Of a DNA stretch of 64,000 nucleotides, positions 18,655 to 27,975 are shown one piece after another (position 1 is the stretch's first letter; each line of letters opens with the position of its first letter). The stretch lies in assembly GCA_964404255.1 (NCBI GenBank), contig CAYOJJ010000018.1, forward strand, positions 1 through 64,000, given 5' to 3'. The notes beneath the pieces were generated by a model that did not search any database, was not told the DNA's origin, and worked only from the letters and a program-made list of their open reading frames with translations. Source of the stretch: JAFDZW01 sp964404255 (lineage in GTDB: Bacteria; Bacteroidota; Ignavibacteria; Palsa-1295). A program made the position numbers and the translations under genes.

Positions 18655-20316
18655 ATGTCTCAAAAGATCGGTACACTTCTCGACCGCTCGAAAGAGCCCT
18701 TTTCAAGTCAATTCGCCCATCATACAACCGCCCTGCAGCAATTAGAGCAGTTGGCGGATCGTGTAAAATTGGGTGGAGGAAAAAAAAATATTGAAAAACA
18801 GCATGAGAAAGGAAAACTGACAGCCCGGGAGCGGATTGCGCTGCTTATAGATCCGGGCTCTTCCTTCGAAGAATTCGGCCTCTTTGCAGCCGAAGGAATG
18901 TATGCAGATGAAGGTGGTGCCCCTTCTGCAGGAGTAATAACCGGCGTTGGCCGGGTTTCGGGAAAACTATGTGTCATTGTTGCAAACGATGCCACAGTAA
19001 AGGCCGGAGCATGGTTTCCAATGAGCGGTAAAAAAAATCTGCGGGCACAGGAAATTTCTATTGAAAACCGCCTCCCGATCATCTACCTCGTCGATAGCGC
19101 CGGTGTGTACCTTCCAATGCAGGATGAGATATTTCCGGATAAAGAACATTTCGGCAGGATCTTTAGGAATAATGCTATTATGAGCAGCATGGGTATTGTC
19201 CAGATCGCTGCTATCATGGGCCCCTGTGTGGCTGGCGGCGCTTACCTGCCAATTATGTCGGATGAAGCATTAATTGTTGAAGGTACCGGCCACGTCTTTC
19301 TGGCCGGAAGTGCACTCGTTGAAGCGGCCATTGGAGAAAAGATCGATAACGAGGCACTGGGTGGTGCAACCGTCCATTCTGAAGTATCGGGAGTGACGGA
19401 TTATAAGATGCCGAACGATGAGGAGTGCTTAAAAACGATTCGCTCTATTGTTTCAAAATTCGGAGAAAAACCGAAGGCGGGTTTTGATCGAATTGCCTCT
19501 GCCGATCCTCTGTTTCCTGCCGATGATCTCCTCTCGATCTTACCCCCTACCACAAATAAACCATATGATACCTATGAATTACTTGCCCGCCTCGTCGATA
19601 ATTCCGAGATCGATGAATATAAAAAAGGCTATGGCAAGACCATTGTAACAGCCTATGCGAGAATCGATGGCTGGGCAGTAGGCATCGTTGCAAATCAACG
19701 GAAAATTGTAAAAAATTCTAAAGGTGAGATGCAGGTCGGCGGAGTAATTTATTCCGATTCTGCCGATAAAGGCGCCCGTTTTATTATGAATTGCAATCAG
19801 CAGCGCATCCCTTTAGTATTCTTACAAGATGTAACCGGCTTTATGGTAGGCTCCAGAAGCGAACACGGGGGTATTATTAAAGATGGGGCAAAAATGGTAA
19901 ATGCTGTTGCTAATTCTGTCGTCCCGAAATTTACCTTCATGATCGGTAATTCTTATGGAGCCGGTAATTATGCCATGTGCGGCAAGGCTTATGACCCCCG
20001 CCTCATTTTTAGTTGGCATAATGCTCAACTTGCCGTTATGGGCGGGGCGCAGGCTTCAAAGACGCTCTTAACCCTTAAGATCGCAACCCTTGCTAAATCG
20101 GGACAACAAATCACTCCTGAAAAGGAACAAGAACTCCTCGCAGAGATACAAAAAAGATATTCCGATCAATCAGGGCCGCTCTATGGTGCTGCCCGCTTAT
20201 GGACTGATGGTATCATCGATCCAAGAGAAACCAGAAGAATAATTTCCCTTGGAATCGAAATGGCCAATCATAACCCTAATATTCCAGCCTTTAATCCCGG
20301 TGTTATCCAAACCTAA
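18655..20316 (+). CDS. Biotin-dependent acyl-CoA carboxylase, carboxyltransferase (beta) subunit
   Basis: The 553-aa protein has the two crotonase-like halves of carboxyltransferases. The N domain contains KLTARERIALLIDPGSSFEE, YLVDSAGVYLPMQDEIFPD and GPCVAGGAYLPIMSDE. The C domain contains FLQDVTGFMVGSRSEHGG and NSYGAGNYAMCGKAYDPR. The wording is closest to methylcrotonyl-CoA carboxylase beta (leucine degradation), though propionyl- or other acyl-CoA cannot be excluded. The biotin carboxylase/BCCP subunit is not in the window, so it must be encoded elsewhere. A bidirectional terminator follows. Confidence 0.9.
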   Translation: MSQKIGTLLDRSKEPFSSQFAHHTTALQQLEQLADRVKLGGGKKNIEKQHEKGKLTARERIALLIDPGSSFEEFGLFAAEGMYADEGGAPSAGVITGVGRVSGKLCVIVANDATVKAGAWFPMSGKKNLRAQEISIENRLPIIYLVDSAGVYLPMQDEIFPDKEHFGRIFRNNAIMSSMGIVQIAAIMGPCVAGGAYLPIMSDEALIVEGTGHVFLAGSALVEAAIGEKIDNEALGGATVHSEVSGVTDYKMPNDEECLKTIRSIVSKFGEKPKAGFDRIASADPLFPADDLLSILPPTTNKPYDTYELLARLVDNSEIDEYKKGYGKTIVTAYARIDGWAVGIVANQRKIVKNSKGEMQVGGVIYSDSADKGARFIMNCNQQRIPLVFLQDVTGFMVGSRSEHGGIIKDGAKMVNAVANSVVPKFTFMIGNSYGAGNYAMCGKAYDPRLIFSWHNAQLAVMGGAQASKTLLTLKIATLAKSGQQITPEKEQELLAEIQKRYSDQSGPLYGAARLWTDGIIDPRETRRIISLGIEMANHNPNIPAFNPGVIQT

Positions 20317-20333
20317 TTTTAGAGGACACAAAT

Positions 20334-20364
20334 AAAAAAGCCGGGTTAAAACCCGGCTTTTTTT
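20334..20364. terminator. Bidirectional Rho-independent terminator
   Basis: AAAAAAGCCGGGT pairs with ACCCGGCTTTTTT around a short loop, flanked by A and T runs. It separates the convergent carboxyltransferase and DUF4397-like genes. Confidence 0.92.
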
Positions 20365-20381
20365 ACGATCTATTTTCCGTA

Positions 20382-21989
20382 TTATTTAGGATTTGTCCTA
20401 ATGACCATAAAGTGGGGTGTATATCCGTTCGGATCGTTACCACGTCCCACTGCCAGAACTTCATATATACCTCCTTTTTCCGGTGTAAAGGTAGTACTAA
20501 TATCAACCGGTGTATCATTTCCACTAAGTTTAAAGCTCCAGGAGCCAGTCACAGTCGTGGGTGATCCATCGGCAGGTATATCCCTAATAATGGCAGAATT
20601 CTTCAAGGATGATGCCTTGATCGAAGGAATCAACGTACCATTCACATAAAATTTCTGTCCGGTTACCGAAGTACCTTTATAAGGAGCCGGCGTAGTATTT
20701 GCCAGAACAATAATAGCATTATTGGGCTGCGGTTCATCCGGAATCATAATGGTAGTAACACCGGCTGCCGAATCGTACGGAATCGCCTGAGAAGCATTAA
20801 ATTTCTTTACCGTATCATAAATAACGACCGACATTAATTGGTCGCTGACAATAACCTGGCTATTGGCATAGAATCGGAATAAGATTGAATCGCCAGAGCT
20901 TGGGTTCTGACCGATCGGCCGTACTGTCTTAAAATAGGTAAGACTGTTTAGTGGCAAAGATTTTGGATAAGCATTCCAAATACCCGTGCCTCCATCTTGA
21001 TATCCCGGGGCAGCCTGGAAGGCTTTAAGGCCCTGGAAATCATATACCGTATTATTATTGATAACAATAGCCATACCTGGGCTATTGGGATCCATATAAT
21101 TTACAAGCAGCGGTGTAGGAAATGCCGGCGGTACCAAGGCATTAACAACATTAAAGCGCAAGGTTTGCTGTACCGGTAAAAGATCCGTTCCGGAAGTATT
21201 GTCATCATAAAGATGAACGCGGAGCGTATCGTCAAGGACATGATCACCATTGATATCGGTTTTACGGCAATCGGAATCTAACTGTCCACCCCAGGTGATA
21301 GTATGGTACTCACCGGGTCCGAGAGAAACACCAGCCAAACGGCCCATAACAGCTCCGTCGCTGGTACGTACTACAAAGAATGTAACCGTAGTATCCGTTT
21401 TTGTTTTTAAGCCGATATAGTTACCGATATTCATTCCTGCAATGGCCCCACCAAGAGCATCGCCAGAAATCGGATCGTTAATTTTAACGATCATTTCATC
21501 GGCATTCGTATTCATAAATCTGAAATAGGAGTAACTATTATCTGTAGCGGTTGCAGGATTGTCTCTAACCAGCAATTTTGGGTTTGGTCCGCCATCATGC
21601 TTATCGTTATTGAAGATGACCCAGGTATATTTATCACCCGGGAATAAGGTCACATTATCTTCGGCAATAACAGTTTTGGGGCCGGCTAAACGAGCGACCA
21701 GATGATATTTCTGGCCGGCGCCGCGAGCAGTAGGAAGATTATTGACATACGGAGTTGCAACGCCGTAGGTCATGGCAGTCGGTGTTAAATGTACCGTATC
21801 GGTTGTACCATCGGTAATGAGATCGATCTGGATAGGATCGCACTGGACGAATTCCATAATTCTGATCAATCCGAAATCGACATATGAAGGATCTGGCGCA
21901 GTATCCTTACAGGAAGAAAGCAGCGAAGCAAACCCTGCAAGTAAAAGCACTGCAATAAGATATGACTTTTTAATACCCGTATTCTTCAT
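20382..21989 (-). CDS. DUF4397-like lipoprotein
   Basis: The 535-aa product has a lipoprotein signal (YLIAVLLLAGFASLLSSC) with Cys27 as the likely lipid anchor. The mature part consists of repeated beta-rich modules (YVDFGLIRIMEFVQCDPIQI, YSYFRFMNTNADEMIVKIND, LRFNVVNALVPPAFPTPLLV). These resemble the DUF4397 fold found in secreted and surface proteins of Bacteroidota. The family match is tentative and no function is known. It is transcribed alone, with a terminator downstream and about 140 bases to the E2 gene upstream. Confidence 0.75.
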   Translation of the reverse strand: MKNTGIKKSYLIAVLLLAGFASLLSSCKDTAPDPSYVDFGLIRIMEFVQCDPIQIDLITDGTTDTVHLTPTAMTYGVATPYVNNLPTARGAGQKYHLVARLAGPKTVIAEDNVTLFPGDKYTWVIFNNDKHDGGPNPKLLVRDNPATATDNSYSYFRFMNTNADEMIVKINDPISGDALGGAIAGMNIGNYIGLKTKTDTTVTFFVVRTSDGAVMGRLAGVSLGPGEYHTITWGGQLDSDCRKTDINGDHVLDDTLRVHLYDDNTSGTDLLPVQQTLRFNVVNALVPPAFPTPLLVNYMDPNSPGMAIVINNNTVYDFQGLKAFQAAPGYQDGGTGIWNAYPKSLPLNSLTYFKTVRPIGQNPSSGDSILFRFYANSQVIVSDQLMSVVIYDTVKKFNASQAIPYDSAAGVTTIMIPDEPQPNNAIIVLANTTPAPYKGTSVTGQKFYVNGTLIPSIKASSLKNSAIIRDIPADGSPTTVTGSWSFKLSGNDTPVDISTTFTPEKGGIYEVLAVGRGNDPNGYTPHFMVIRTNPK

Positions 21990-22128
21990 TGTAAATAGAA
22001 AAAAGGATCGCGGTCAACACTGACACAACAAAACCTTAGTAATTCTGATAACACACAACTCCACAAAAAGTAGCAGTGTAGAGGTTGCAAAGATACGGCT
22101 TTTTAGACCGTATCTTCTTCAAAAACCC

Positions 22129-23835
22129 TTAGAGAGAATCGTACGAAAAATTCTCTAAATAATATTTTACCCGCTCGGTAAATTGAACTCCGTACATACC
22201 ATCGACAAGCCTATGGTCATAAGATAGCCCGAGATACATCATCGAGCGAATGGCAATGTAATCTTCTCCATCGGCACCGGTTTTGACAACCGGTTTCTTG
22301 ACGACAGCTCCGGTTGTCATAATAGCAACCTGAGGCTGGTTTATGATTGGCGTCCCGAAAAGATTGCCATACATTCCGGGATTGGTGAGGGTGAAGGTGC
22401 CGCCGGAAATATCATCCGGGGTAAGTTTTTTGCTACGGGCTTTTGCAGCCAGATCGGCAACTGCTTTTGCAATGCCGGTATAATTTAAGTTTTGAGCCTG
22501 CTTAATTACAGGTACAATAAGAGCCGGTGGAAGCGGTGAGCCTTCGACTTGTGGCAGGCTGACGGCGACTCCAAAATTAATATCCTTCTTTACAATGATA
22601 TTCGTCCCATCGATCTGAGAATTGATGATCGGGAAATCTTTGATCGCCCGAACCATTGCCTCGATAAAGATCGGCGTATATGTAAGATTAAGGCCCTCAC
22701 GACGTTTGTATTCCTCTTTGAATTTCTCGCGGAATTTTACGATAGCCGTAACATCGACTTCGCTAACGCTCGTAACATGGGCGCTGGTATGCTTCGAACG
22801 AACCATGTGCTCGGCGATCTTCTGACGGATATTATCCATCGGGATCGTCATATCACCCGCAAATACAACGGCCGGTGCAGAAGGAGCGGGTGCGCTGCTC
22901 TGTTTCATAGAAACAGCAGGAGCACTCGAAACAACCGGTTGTACCTTGCCCTGCTTACGATTAGAAATATAACCAAGAATATCGTTCTTATTTACCCGTC
23001 CTCCCAAACCCGAACCGGTAATAGATTCTAATTCCTCGAACGTTACATTCTCCTGCTTAGCGATCGAACGTACCAATGGAGAATAAAAGCGATTGGTTGC
23101 GGTTCTCGCAGGAGCAGAAGCAGTTGCCGATACTGTAACGACCGGCTGAGAAGCAGGCTGCACCGGCGCTTGAGATTGACTTGAAGGAGCTGCGGCTGGT
23201 GCAGGAGCCGGCGCACTCGAAACAACGGCACTCTGGCCGGCAATATAGGCTATTGTTGCACCGACAGCAATAACCTGCTTTTCTTCTGCTAAGATCTTGG
23301 TAAGAGTACCCGCGATCGGGGCCGGTACTTCGGTATCGACCTTATCCGTAGAAATCTCTAAAATAGGTTCGTCTTTCTTAACGGTATCGCCCGGCTTCTT
23401 TAACCAACGGAGGATAGTCCCCTCGGTAATGCTCTCGCCCATTTTAGGCATTACGACAGCCTGTTCAGAGGAAGACACGGCTGGCTGAGTAGTGGGTGCC
23501 GCTGGCGCAGGAGCAGATACCGGAGCAGAAGGAGCCGGTGCTTTTGCCGCAGCGGGAGCTTCCACTGGCGCTGAAACGGGGGCCTCCGCCTTTTCACCGG
23601 CTTCACCTATCACGGCGATCGGTGCACCGACGGCGACAGTCTGTTTTTCCTGTACTAATTGCTGCAGCAGCACACCTGCTGAAGGAGCCGGCACTTCGGT
23701 ATCGACCTTATCGGTCGATATCTCGAGAATAGGCTCATCTTTTTTAATAGCATCTCCAGGATTTTTCAGCCACCGAAGAATAGTACCTTCGGTAATACTC
23801 TCGCCCATTTTGGGCATTACCACATTTGTCGCCAT
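22129..23835 (-). CDS. 2-oxoacid dehydrogenase complex E2 component (dihydrolipoamide acyltransferase), two lipoyl domains
   Basis: The 568-aa product is the core of an alpha-ketoacid dehydrogenase complex and passes acyl groups from E1 to CoA. Two near-identical lipoyl domains (modified lysines at EISTDKVDTE, Lys43 and Lys165) are joined by Ala/Pro-rich linkers. A peripheral subunit-binding domain follows (SPLVRSIAKQENVTFEELES). The catalytic domain ends with the motif YDHRLVDG. The MPKMGESITEGTI type is common to branched-chain, 2-oxoglutarate and pyruvate E2s of Bacteroidota, so the substrate is undecided. I chose ATG 23835, where the lipoyl domain starts, over the frame opening at 23919. 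No E1 or E3 gene is adjacent. Confidence 0.92.
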   Translation of the reverse strand: MATNVVMPKMGESITEGTILRWLKNPGDAIKKDEPILEISTDKVDTEVPAPSAGVLLQQLVQEKQTVAVGAPIAVIGEAGEKAEAPVSAPVEAPAAAKAPAPSAPVSAPAPAAPTTQPAVSSSEQAVVMPKMGESITEGTILRWLKKPGDTVKKDEPILEISTDKVDTEVPAPIAGTLTKILAEEKQVIAVGATIAYIAGQSAVVSSAPAPAPAAAPSSQSQAPVQPASQPVVTVSATASAPARTATNRFYSPLVRSIAKQENVTFEELESITGSGLGGRVNKNDILGYISNRKQGKVQPVVSSAPAVSMKQSSAPAPSAPAVVFAGDMTIPMDNIRQKIAEHMVRSKHTSAHVTSVSEVDVTAIVKFREKFKEEYKRREGLNLTYTPIFIEAMVRAIKDFPIINSQIDGTNIIVKKDINFGVAVSLPQVEGSPLPPALIVPVIKQAQNLNYTGIAKAVADLAAKARSKKLTPDDISGGTFTLTNPGMYGNLFGTPIINQPQVAIMTTGAVVKKPVVKTGADGEDYIAIRSMMYLGLSYDHRLVDGMYGVQFTERVKYYLENFSYDSL

Positions 23836-24036
23836 GTATCCAAATCGTACAAATTTTAGTACGGCAATAACAGTATTAGCAGAAACTTCGCTCCCAAGGT
23901 TATCCACACAACCGGACATCCATAATTGGAATTCTTACGTAACAAAACAATAATATTATGGCAACGAAACAGACGAACTTATCAGCCTTACTTCCGTTTC
24001 TCATAGGTATCTTATTTAATCATAAAGGAGGCTGCA

Positions 24037-24330
24037 ATGATCGATGAGATCACTGTAATAAGTCATACCAGACTGCCTGAGCTCTTCAGGTATGAGATCG
24101 CCGACAGCCAGCACCGCAAGCATACAGTCGAAATACACCAGGATGTCCTATCTGTTACTCCGACATCCTATGCCCGTGGTACTGACATCGAACACCTCGA
24201 AACGATCGCTTGTGGAACGGTATTAATGGACCTCGATCCGGAATCCCGCTTTCATAAAGTAGATCGCTCCATGGTCAACCGTGCTTATGAAGCGGCATCT
24301 CGTGCTCAGATCCTTGGCAGGCTCGGATAA
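24037..24330 (+). CDS. Small hypothetical protein
   Basis: I do not recognise this 97-aa cytoplasmic protein (MIDEITVISHTRLPELFRYE). It has no signal peptide or membrane segment. It is preceded by a strong Shine-Dalgarno sequence (AAAGGAGG, 5 bases before ATG), rare in this window, and followed by a good terminator. This suggests a genuinely expressed monocistronic gene. The sequence is mixed beta then alpha, ending in a basic helix (VNRAYEAASRAQILGRLG). Confidence 0.7.
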   Translation: MIDEITVISHTRLPELFRYEIADSQHRKHTVEIHQDVLSVTPTSYARGTDIEHLETIACGTVLMDLDPESRFHKVDRSMVNRAYEAASRAQILGRLG

Positions 24331-24358
24331 TAACATCCGAATCATCCAAGAATATGAG

Positions 24359-24387
24359 AAAAAGCCCGCCAGTTTGGCGGGCTTTTT
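24359..24387. terminator. Bidirectional Rho-independent terminator
   Basis: GCCCGCCA (24364-24371) pairs with TGGCGGGC (24375-24382) and is flanked by A and T runs. It lies between the small hypothetical gene and the end of cmk. Confidence 0.9.
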
Positions 24388-24403
24388 ATTTATCCCATTC
24401 CTT

Positions 24404-25072
24404 TTATTCTATTCGGTCTTTTGCCAACGCAACGATCCTCGCGACCTGTTCTTCGAAACTCAACGTACCCGTGTCTATTATGATCGCATCGTCAGCCTGG
24501 CGTAATGGACTGATCACTCGGTTCATATCGCGTTCGTCCCGCTCTTTGAGTTCTTGTTCTAACTGCGAAAGGCTCATATTCCTGTCCTCTTGCGAACGCT
24601 CATTATACCGGCGTTTCGCCCGAATTTCAGGATCGGCAACAAGAAAGATCTTCAGTTCGGCATCCGGGAAAACAACGGTGCCGATATCGCGGCCATCGAG
24701 TACAATAGCACCGTTTCTGCCGATCTCCTGCTGGATTGATACCAGTTTTTGGCGTACATCGGTTCTCGTAGAAAGCGAACTGGCAAGCGTTGCAATATCG
24801 GCGGCTAAGATCTCTTGCATAATATTCTTGCCATCGAGCAAAACTTCCGCGTGCTCATCGATATCTATATACACCCTTTCGAGCAGTTCGGCAACGTTCT
24901 CATCTTCCGGATCCGAAACTCCCCACTGCTTACAGTACAACGCAAAAGCTCTGTACATAGCACCGGTATTAAGGTGCCGATAGCCAAGTTGTGCTGCTAC
25001 TGCTTTAGCCGTAGAACTTTTTCCGGACGCTGTTGGCCCGTCAATTGCGATAATAATGCCGTGTTGACGCAC
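24404..25072 (-). CDS. cmk: Cytidylate kinase
   Basis: The 222-aa (d)CMP kinase phosphorylates CMP and dCMP using ATP for nucleotide salvage and mRNA turnover. The P-loop is IDGPTASGKSST, followed by the family motif YRHLNTGAMYRAFA. The NMP-binding loop is VLDGRDIGTVVFPDAELKIF, with a C-terminal lid RAKRRYNE. The start is GTG at 25072, which directly abuts the stop of the upstream LEA14-like gene, so the two are translationally coupled. Length is normal for the family. Confidence 0.96.
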   Translation of the reverse strand: MRQHGIIIAIDGPTASGKSSTAKAVAAQLGYRHLNTGAMYRAFALYCKQWGVSDPEDENVAELLERVYIDIDEHAEVLLDGKNIMQEILAADIATLASSLSTRTDVRQKLVSIQQEIGRNGAIVLDGRDIGTVVFPDAELKIFLVADPEIRAKRRYNERSQEDRNMSLSQLEQELKERDERDMNRVISPLRQADDAIIIDTGTLSFEEQVARIVALAKDRIE

Positions 25073-25708
25073 TTAGTTACTTCTGAATTCAGTACTGACA
25101 ATCGTAAGTTCTTTAGGGTAGGTCATACTACCGATAGGAGTAGAAATTTTCGGTTGAGCTTTGAGAGCCAGCTTTGCTACTCCACCCTGCCCGCTTATTG
25201 CAAGGGCAAGGTTGATAATATCGTTATAGCCCTTATCTCCAAAAAATTGTTTTAGATCGATAGATGCCTGCAACGGAATAATAGTGGTCTGGCCGCCGTC
25301 AGGCAATGGGACGGCATTTGCAATACCTCCGGAGATCGTCTCGCGGCCATCAATAAGGAGGTGGTATGGGAATTCTGATAGAGAGAATGAAGATAGGCCC
25401 GATTTGGGATCGTGTTTATTAGGATTACGGGCCGCGACGTTCAGCGTAAAGGTCAACGGCATTTTGCCGGAGTTGAACGAGTTCAGCAGATTCATTCCAT
25501 CGACGATGCTAAAATCTTTGATCGTTTTTTTCGAGGAAAGATTTATGCCCATCAAACTCACATTGACGGCATCCTGTAATTTGAATTCTGCTTTAGTAAG
25601 TCCGGCCAAGGCATTGAGCGTTGCGCAGGAATTGAGATTAATAAGCAACCCGATGGCAACGGCAAATACCAGCGTTATAGAGATAAAAGGAATAAGTGTT
25701 TTCTTCAT
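25073..25708 (-). CDS. LEA14-like lipoprotein
   Basis: The 211-aa protein starts with a lipoprotein-type signal (LVFAVAIGLLINLNSCAT). A beta-sandwich resembling the LEA14/WHy fold follows: PLTFTLNVAARNPNK, then FPYHLLIDGRETISGGIA and TTIIPLQASIDL. It is likely anchored at the outer or inner membrane facing the periplasm, with function unknown. The ATG at 25708 is preferred over 25729 because the signal starts there. The gene abuts cmk, with no base between its stop and the cmk start. Confidence 0.75.
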   Translation of the reverse strand: MKKTLIPFISITLVFAVAIGLLINLNSCATLNALAGLTKAEFKLQDAVNVSLMGINLSSKKTIKDFSIVDGMNLLNSFNSGKMPLTFTLNVAARNPNKHDPKSGLSSFSLSEFPYHLLIDGRETISGGIANAVPLPDGGQTTIIPLQASIDLKQFFGDKGYNDIINLALAISGQGGVAKLALKAQPKISTPIGSMTYPKELTIVSTEFRSN

Positions 25709-25946
25709 ACAGTGCAATAACGATTCCATAGAAGAGATGTTCCCCCAATGAACGTATTTTCATAGACTTCCAAAAACTTACTTTATGCTTTACACCAACT
25801 CAATACCACGATAATCAGGTAACGATAAGACAACGTATATTTAACAGACTGGTAATACAGCGAAGCATTGATTATATGGCGTCCAATGTTTTGAGTCCCG
25901 ATTGGCGAACGCCATTCGATTTATCTATGAACTATCCTACAAATCC

Positions 25947-26999
25947 ATGACAACCAGAATACTTACTGCACTAGTACTTACAGCCGCCCTTACGGTAGGT
26001 TGTGGTAAGAAATCCGATACGACTCCCGGATCAGATTCGACTAAGGTGGGTGCATCGCTAACGGGAGCAGGTTCGACTTTTATCGAACCGATCATGACCC
26101 ACTGGATTGCCGAATACGGAAAGGCATCGAATGTTAAAGTAAACTATCAGGGTGTTGGCTCGGGTGCAGGTATCAATAACCTTATCGATAAGACAGTCGA
26201 TTTTGCCGGCAGCGATGCTCCGATGAATGCGAATGAGCTCGAGCGGGCCAAAGATCCGGTCATCCATATTCCGGCCGTAATTGGAGCCGTATGTGTCTGC
26301 TATAACGTCAGTGGTGTAGAAGGCGCCCTGAATTTTGACGGTGAAGTATTGGCAAATATTTTCCTCGGCAAGATCACCTATTGGGATGCCCCGGAGATCA
26401 AAGCCTTGAATAAAACGGCAAAACTTCCCCATGAAAAGATCTTTACGGTACACCGCTCCGATGGATCGGGTACGACAGCGATCTTTACCAATTATCTCAC
26501 AAAAGTCAGCGCTGATTGGAAAACCAAGATCGGTGAAGGTAAGACCGTCAATTGGCCAGAAAATGGACTTGGCGGCAAAGGTAATGCCGGCGTAGCAGGT
26601 ATTCTCAAAGAGCATGCAAATTCGATCGGCTATGTTGAGTTAGCGTATGCTGAACAGAATAAGATCCCGTATGCTTCTATGAAGAATTCTTCCGGTAATT
26701 TTATTGCTCCTTCGGTTGAATCGGCCAGCTTAGCCGCCGATGGCGTTCAGCTTCCCCCGGATATGATCGCCTGGATCACTAATACGAGCAACCCACAGGG
26801 ATACCCGATCACCGGATTTAGCTGGTGCATTATTTATAAGAATGCTGCAAAAGCTGCCGACATTAAGAAATTCATGCATTGGTTAACGACCGACGGTCAG
26901 AACGATTGTAAGGCTCTCTATTATGCGCCGATTCCCGAAGCGATTCGTAAAATGGAAGCGGCGGCATTAGAAGGCGGCGCGAGCACTGCTCAGCAATAA
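25947..26999 (+). CDS. pstS: Phosphate ABC transporter substrate-binding lipoprotein
   Basis: The 350-aa protein binds inorganic phosphate and delivers it to PstCA. It has a lipoprotein signal with Cys at LTVGCGKK. The phosphate-binding motifs are LTGAGSTFIEPIM, YQGVGSGAGINNLIDKTVDF with AGSDAPM, and VHRSDGSGTTAIF. The ATG at 25947 begins the signal peptide; the open frame reaches back to 25902. Unusually, pstS is on the plus strand and faces pstC-pstA, so it is not part of their operon and must have its own promoter. pstB and phoU are absent from the window. Confidence 0.95.
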   Translation: MTTRILTALVLTAALTVGCGKKSDTTPGSDSTKVGASLTGAGSTFIEPIMTHWIAEYGKASNVKVNYQGVGSGAGINNLIDKTVDFAGSDAPMNANELERAKDPVIHIPAVIGAVCVCYNVSGVEGALNFDGEVLANIFLGKITYWDAPEIKALNKTAKLPHEKIFTVHRSDGSGTTAIFTNYLTKVSADWKTKIGEGKTVNWPENGLGGKGNAGVAGILKEHANSIGYVELAYAEQNKIPYASMKNSSGNFIAPSVESASLAADGVQLPPDMIAWITNTSNPQGYPITGFSWCIIYKNAAKAADIKKFMHWLTTDGQNDCKALYYAPIPEAIRKMEAAALEGGASTAQQ

Positions 27000-27034
27000 G
27001 TTCTCTATCTACGCAGCTTCATAAACACTCTATC

Positions 27035-27076
27035 TATCTCCCGGGAAATCGTATAGATATTCCGGGAGATTTTTTT
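27035..27076 (+). terminator. Rho-independent terminator after pstS
   Basis: ATCTCCCGG (27036-27044) pairs with CCGGGAGAT (27062-27070), followed by a run of T. It separates pstS from the convergent pstA. Confidence 0.88.
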
Positions 27077-27081
27077 ATCTA

Positions 27082-27975
27082 TTACTGAGCCATCCTGTTG
27101 CGGAGAATATACCGGGTAGTAATACTGAGCAGCAGGATAAAACTTATCAGGATCAAAGCTCCGGCAAAAGCAAGATGATGAAGCGATTCCCAGGGAGAAG
27201 TGGCATACTTATAAATATTGAGAGGTAAGGCATCGATCGGCTCATCGAGCGCCATGCTAAAGGTCATATTTCCAAAAGCAGTAAAAAGCAGCGGAGCAGT
27301 CTCACCGGCGATACGTGCAATAGCAAGCATGATACCGGTAATGATCCCTTCCCTGGCTGCCGGAAGGATTACACTGAACATGGTACGTGCCTGTGAAGCT
27401 CCTAAAGCGAGCGAGGCTTCCCGTAAACCGTTCGGTACCAGTTTCAAAATTTCTTCGGTTGTCCGGATGATCGTCGGCACCATAATAATACCGAGTGCCA
27501 CACTTCCTGCTAAGAGGCTAAACGCATGCCCCGGATGGATCTGAGCGGTTGGCAATACAATGACCACATACGCAAATAGACCGAGTACGATACTTGGAAT
27601 ACTATTGAGCACATCGGTCAGCAGGCGAATGAATGAAGAGAGTTTCGATTTCGATTCGGCCTGGTATATTCCTCCACAAATTCCGAGTGGAATTCCGAAG
27701 ATAGCTCCTAAGCCAAGCAGTTCTACTGTTCCGACGATGCCATTAAGCAACCCTCCACCTGGTTCGCCCTGAGGTGCCGGCCCTTTGGTGAACACGTCGA
27801 GATTTAGCGAAGAAGCTCCTTCATAACATACATATCCTATGACCAGCACCATGGCTGCTACACTGATCAAAGTACAAACAATGCAGATCGTCACCATTAC
27901 CCGGTTAGAGATCTGTGTTCTGCCGGTATGCGTCAGTATCGATGGGAATGAGGATTTGCTGATGAGCGTACTCAT
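27082..27975 (-). CDS. pstA: Phosphate ABC transporter permease PstA
   Basis: The 297-aa inner membrane permease has about six hydrophobic helices. The transporter coupling loop is LREASLALGASQARTMFSVI, and GIMLAIARIAGETAPLLF is characteristic of PstA. With PstC it forms the channel for phosphate import. The start ATG shares its A with the stop TAA of pstC (TAATG), so translation is coupled. The downstream gene should be pstB, but transcription runs into the terminator facing pstS. Confidence 0.95.
   Translation of the reverse strand: MSTLISKSSFPSILTHTGRTQISNRVMVTICIVCTLISVAAMVLVIGYVCYEGASSLNLDVFTKGPAPQGEPGGGLLNGIVGTVELLGLGAIFGIPLGICGGIYQAESKSKLSSFIRLLTDVLNSIPSIVLGLFAYVVIVLPTAQIHPGHAFSLLAGSVALGIIMVPTIIRTTEEILKLVPNGLREASLALGASQARTMFSVILPAAREGIITGIMLAIARIAGETAPLLFTAFGNMTFSMALDEPIDALPLNIYKYATSPWESLHHLAFAGALILISFILLLSITTRYILRNRMAQ

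Noticed and set aside
23490..23740. Ala/Gly-rich open frames on the plus strand
   Set aside because: They are antisense to the Ala/Pro linkers between lipoyl domains of the E2 gene.
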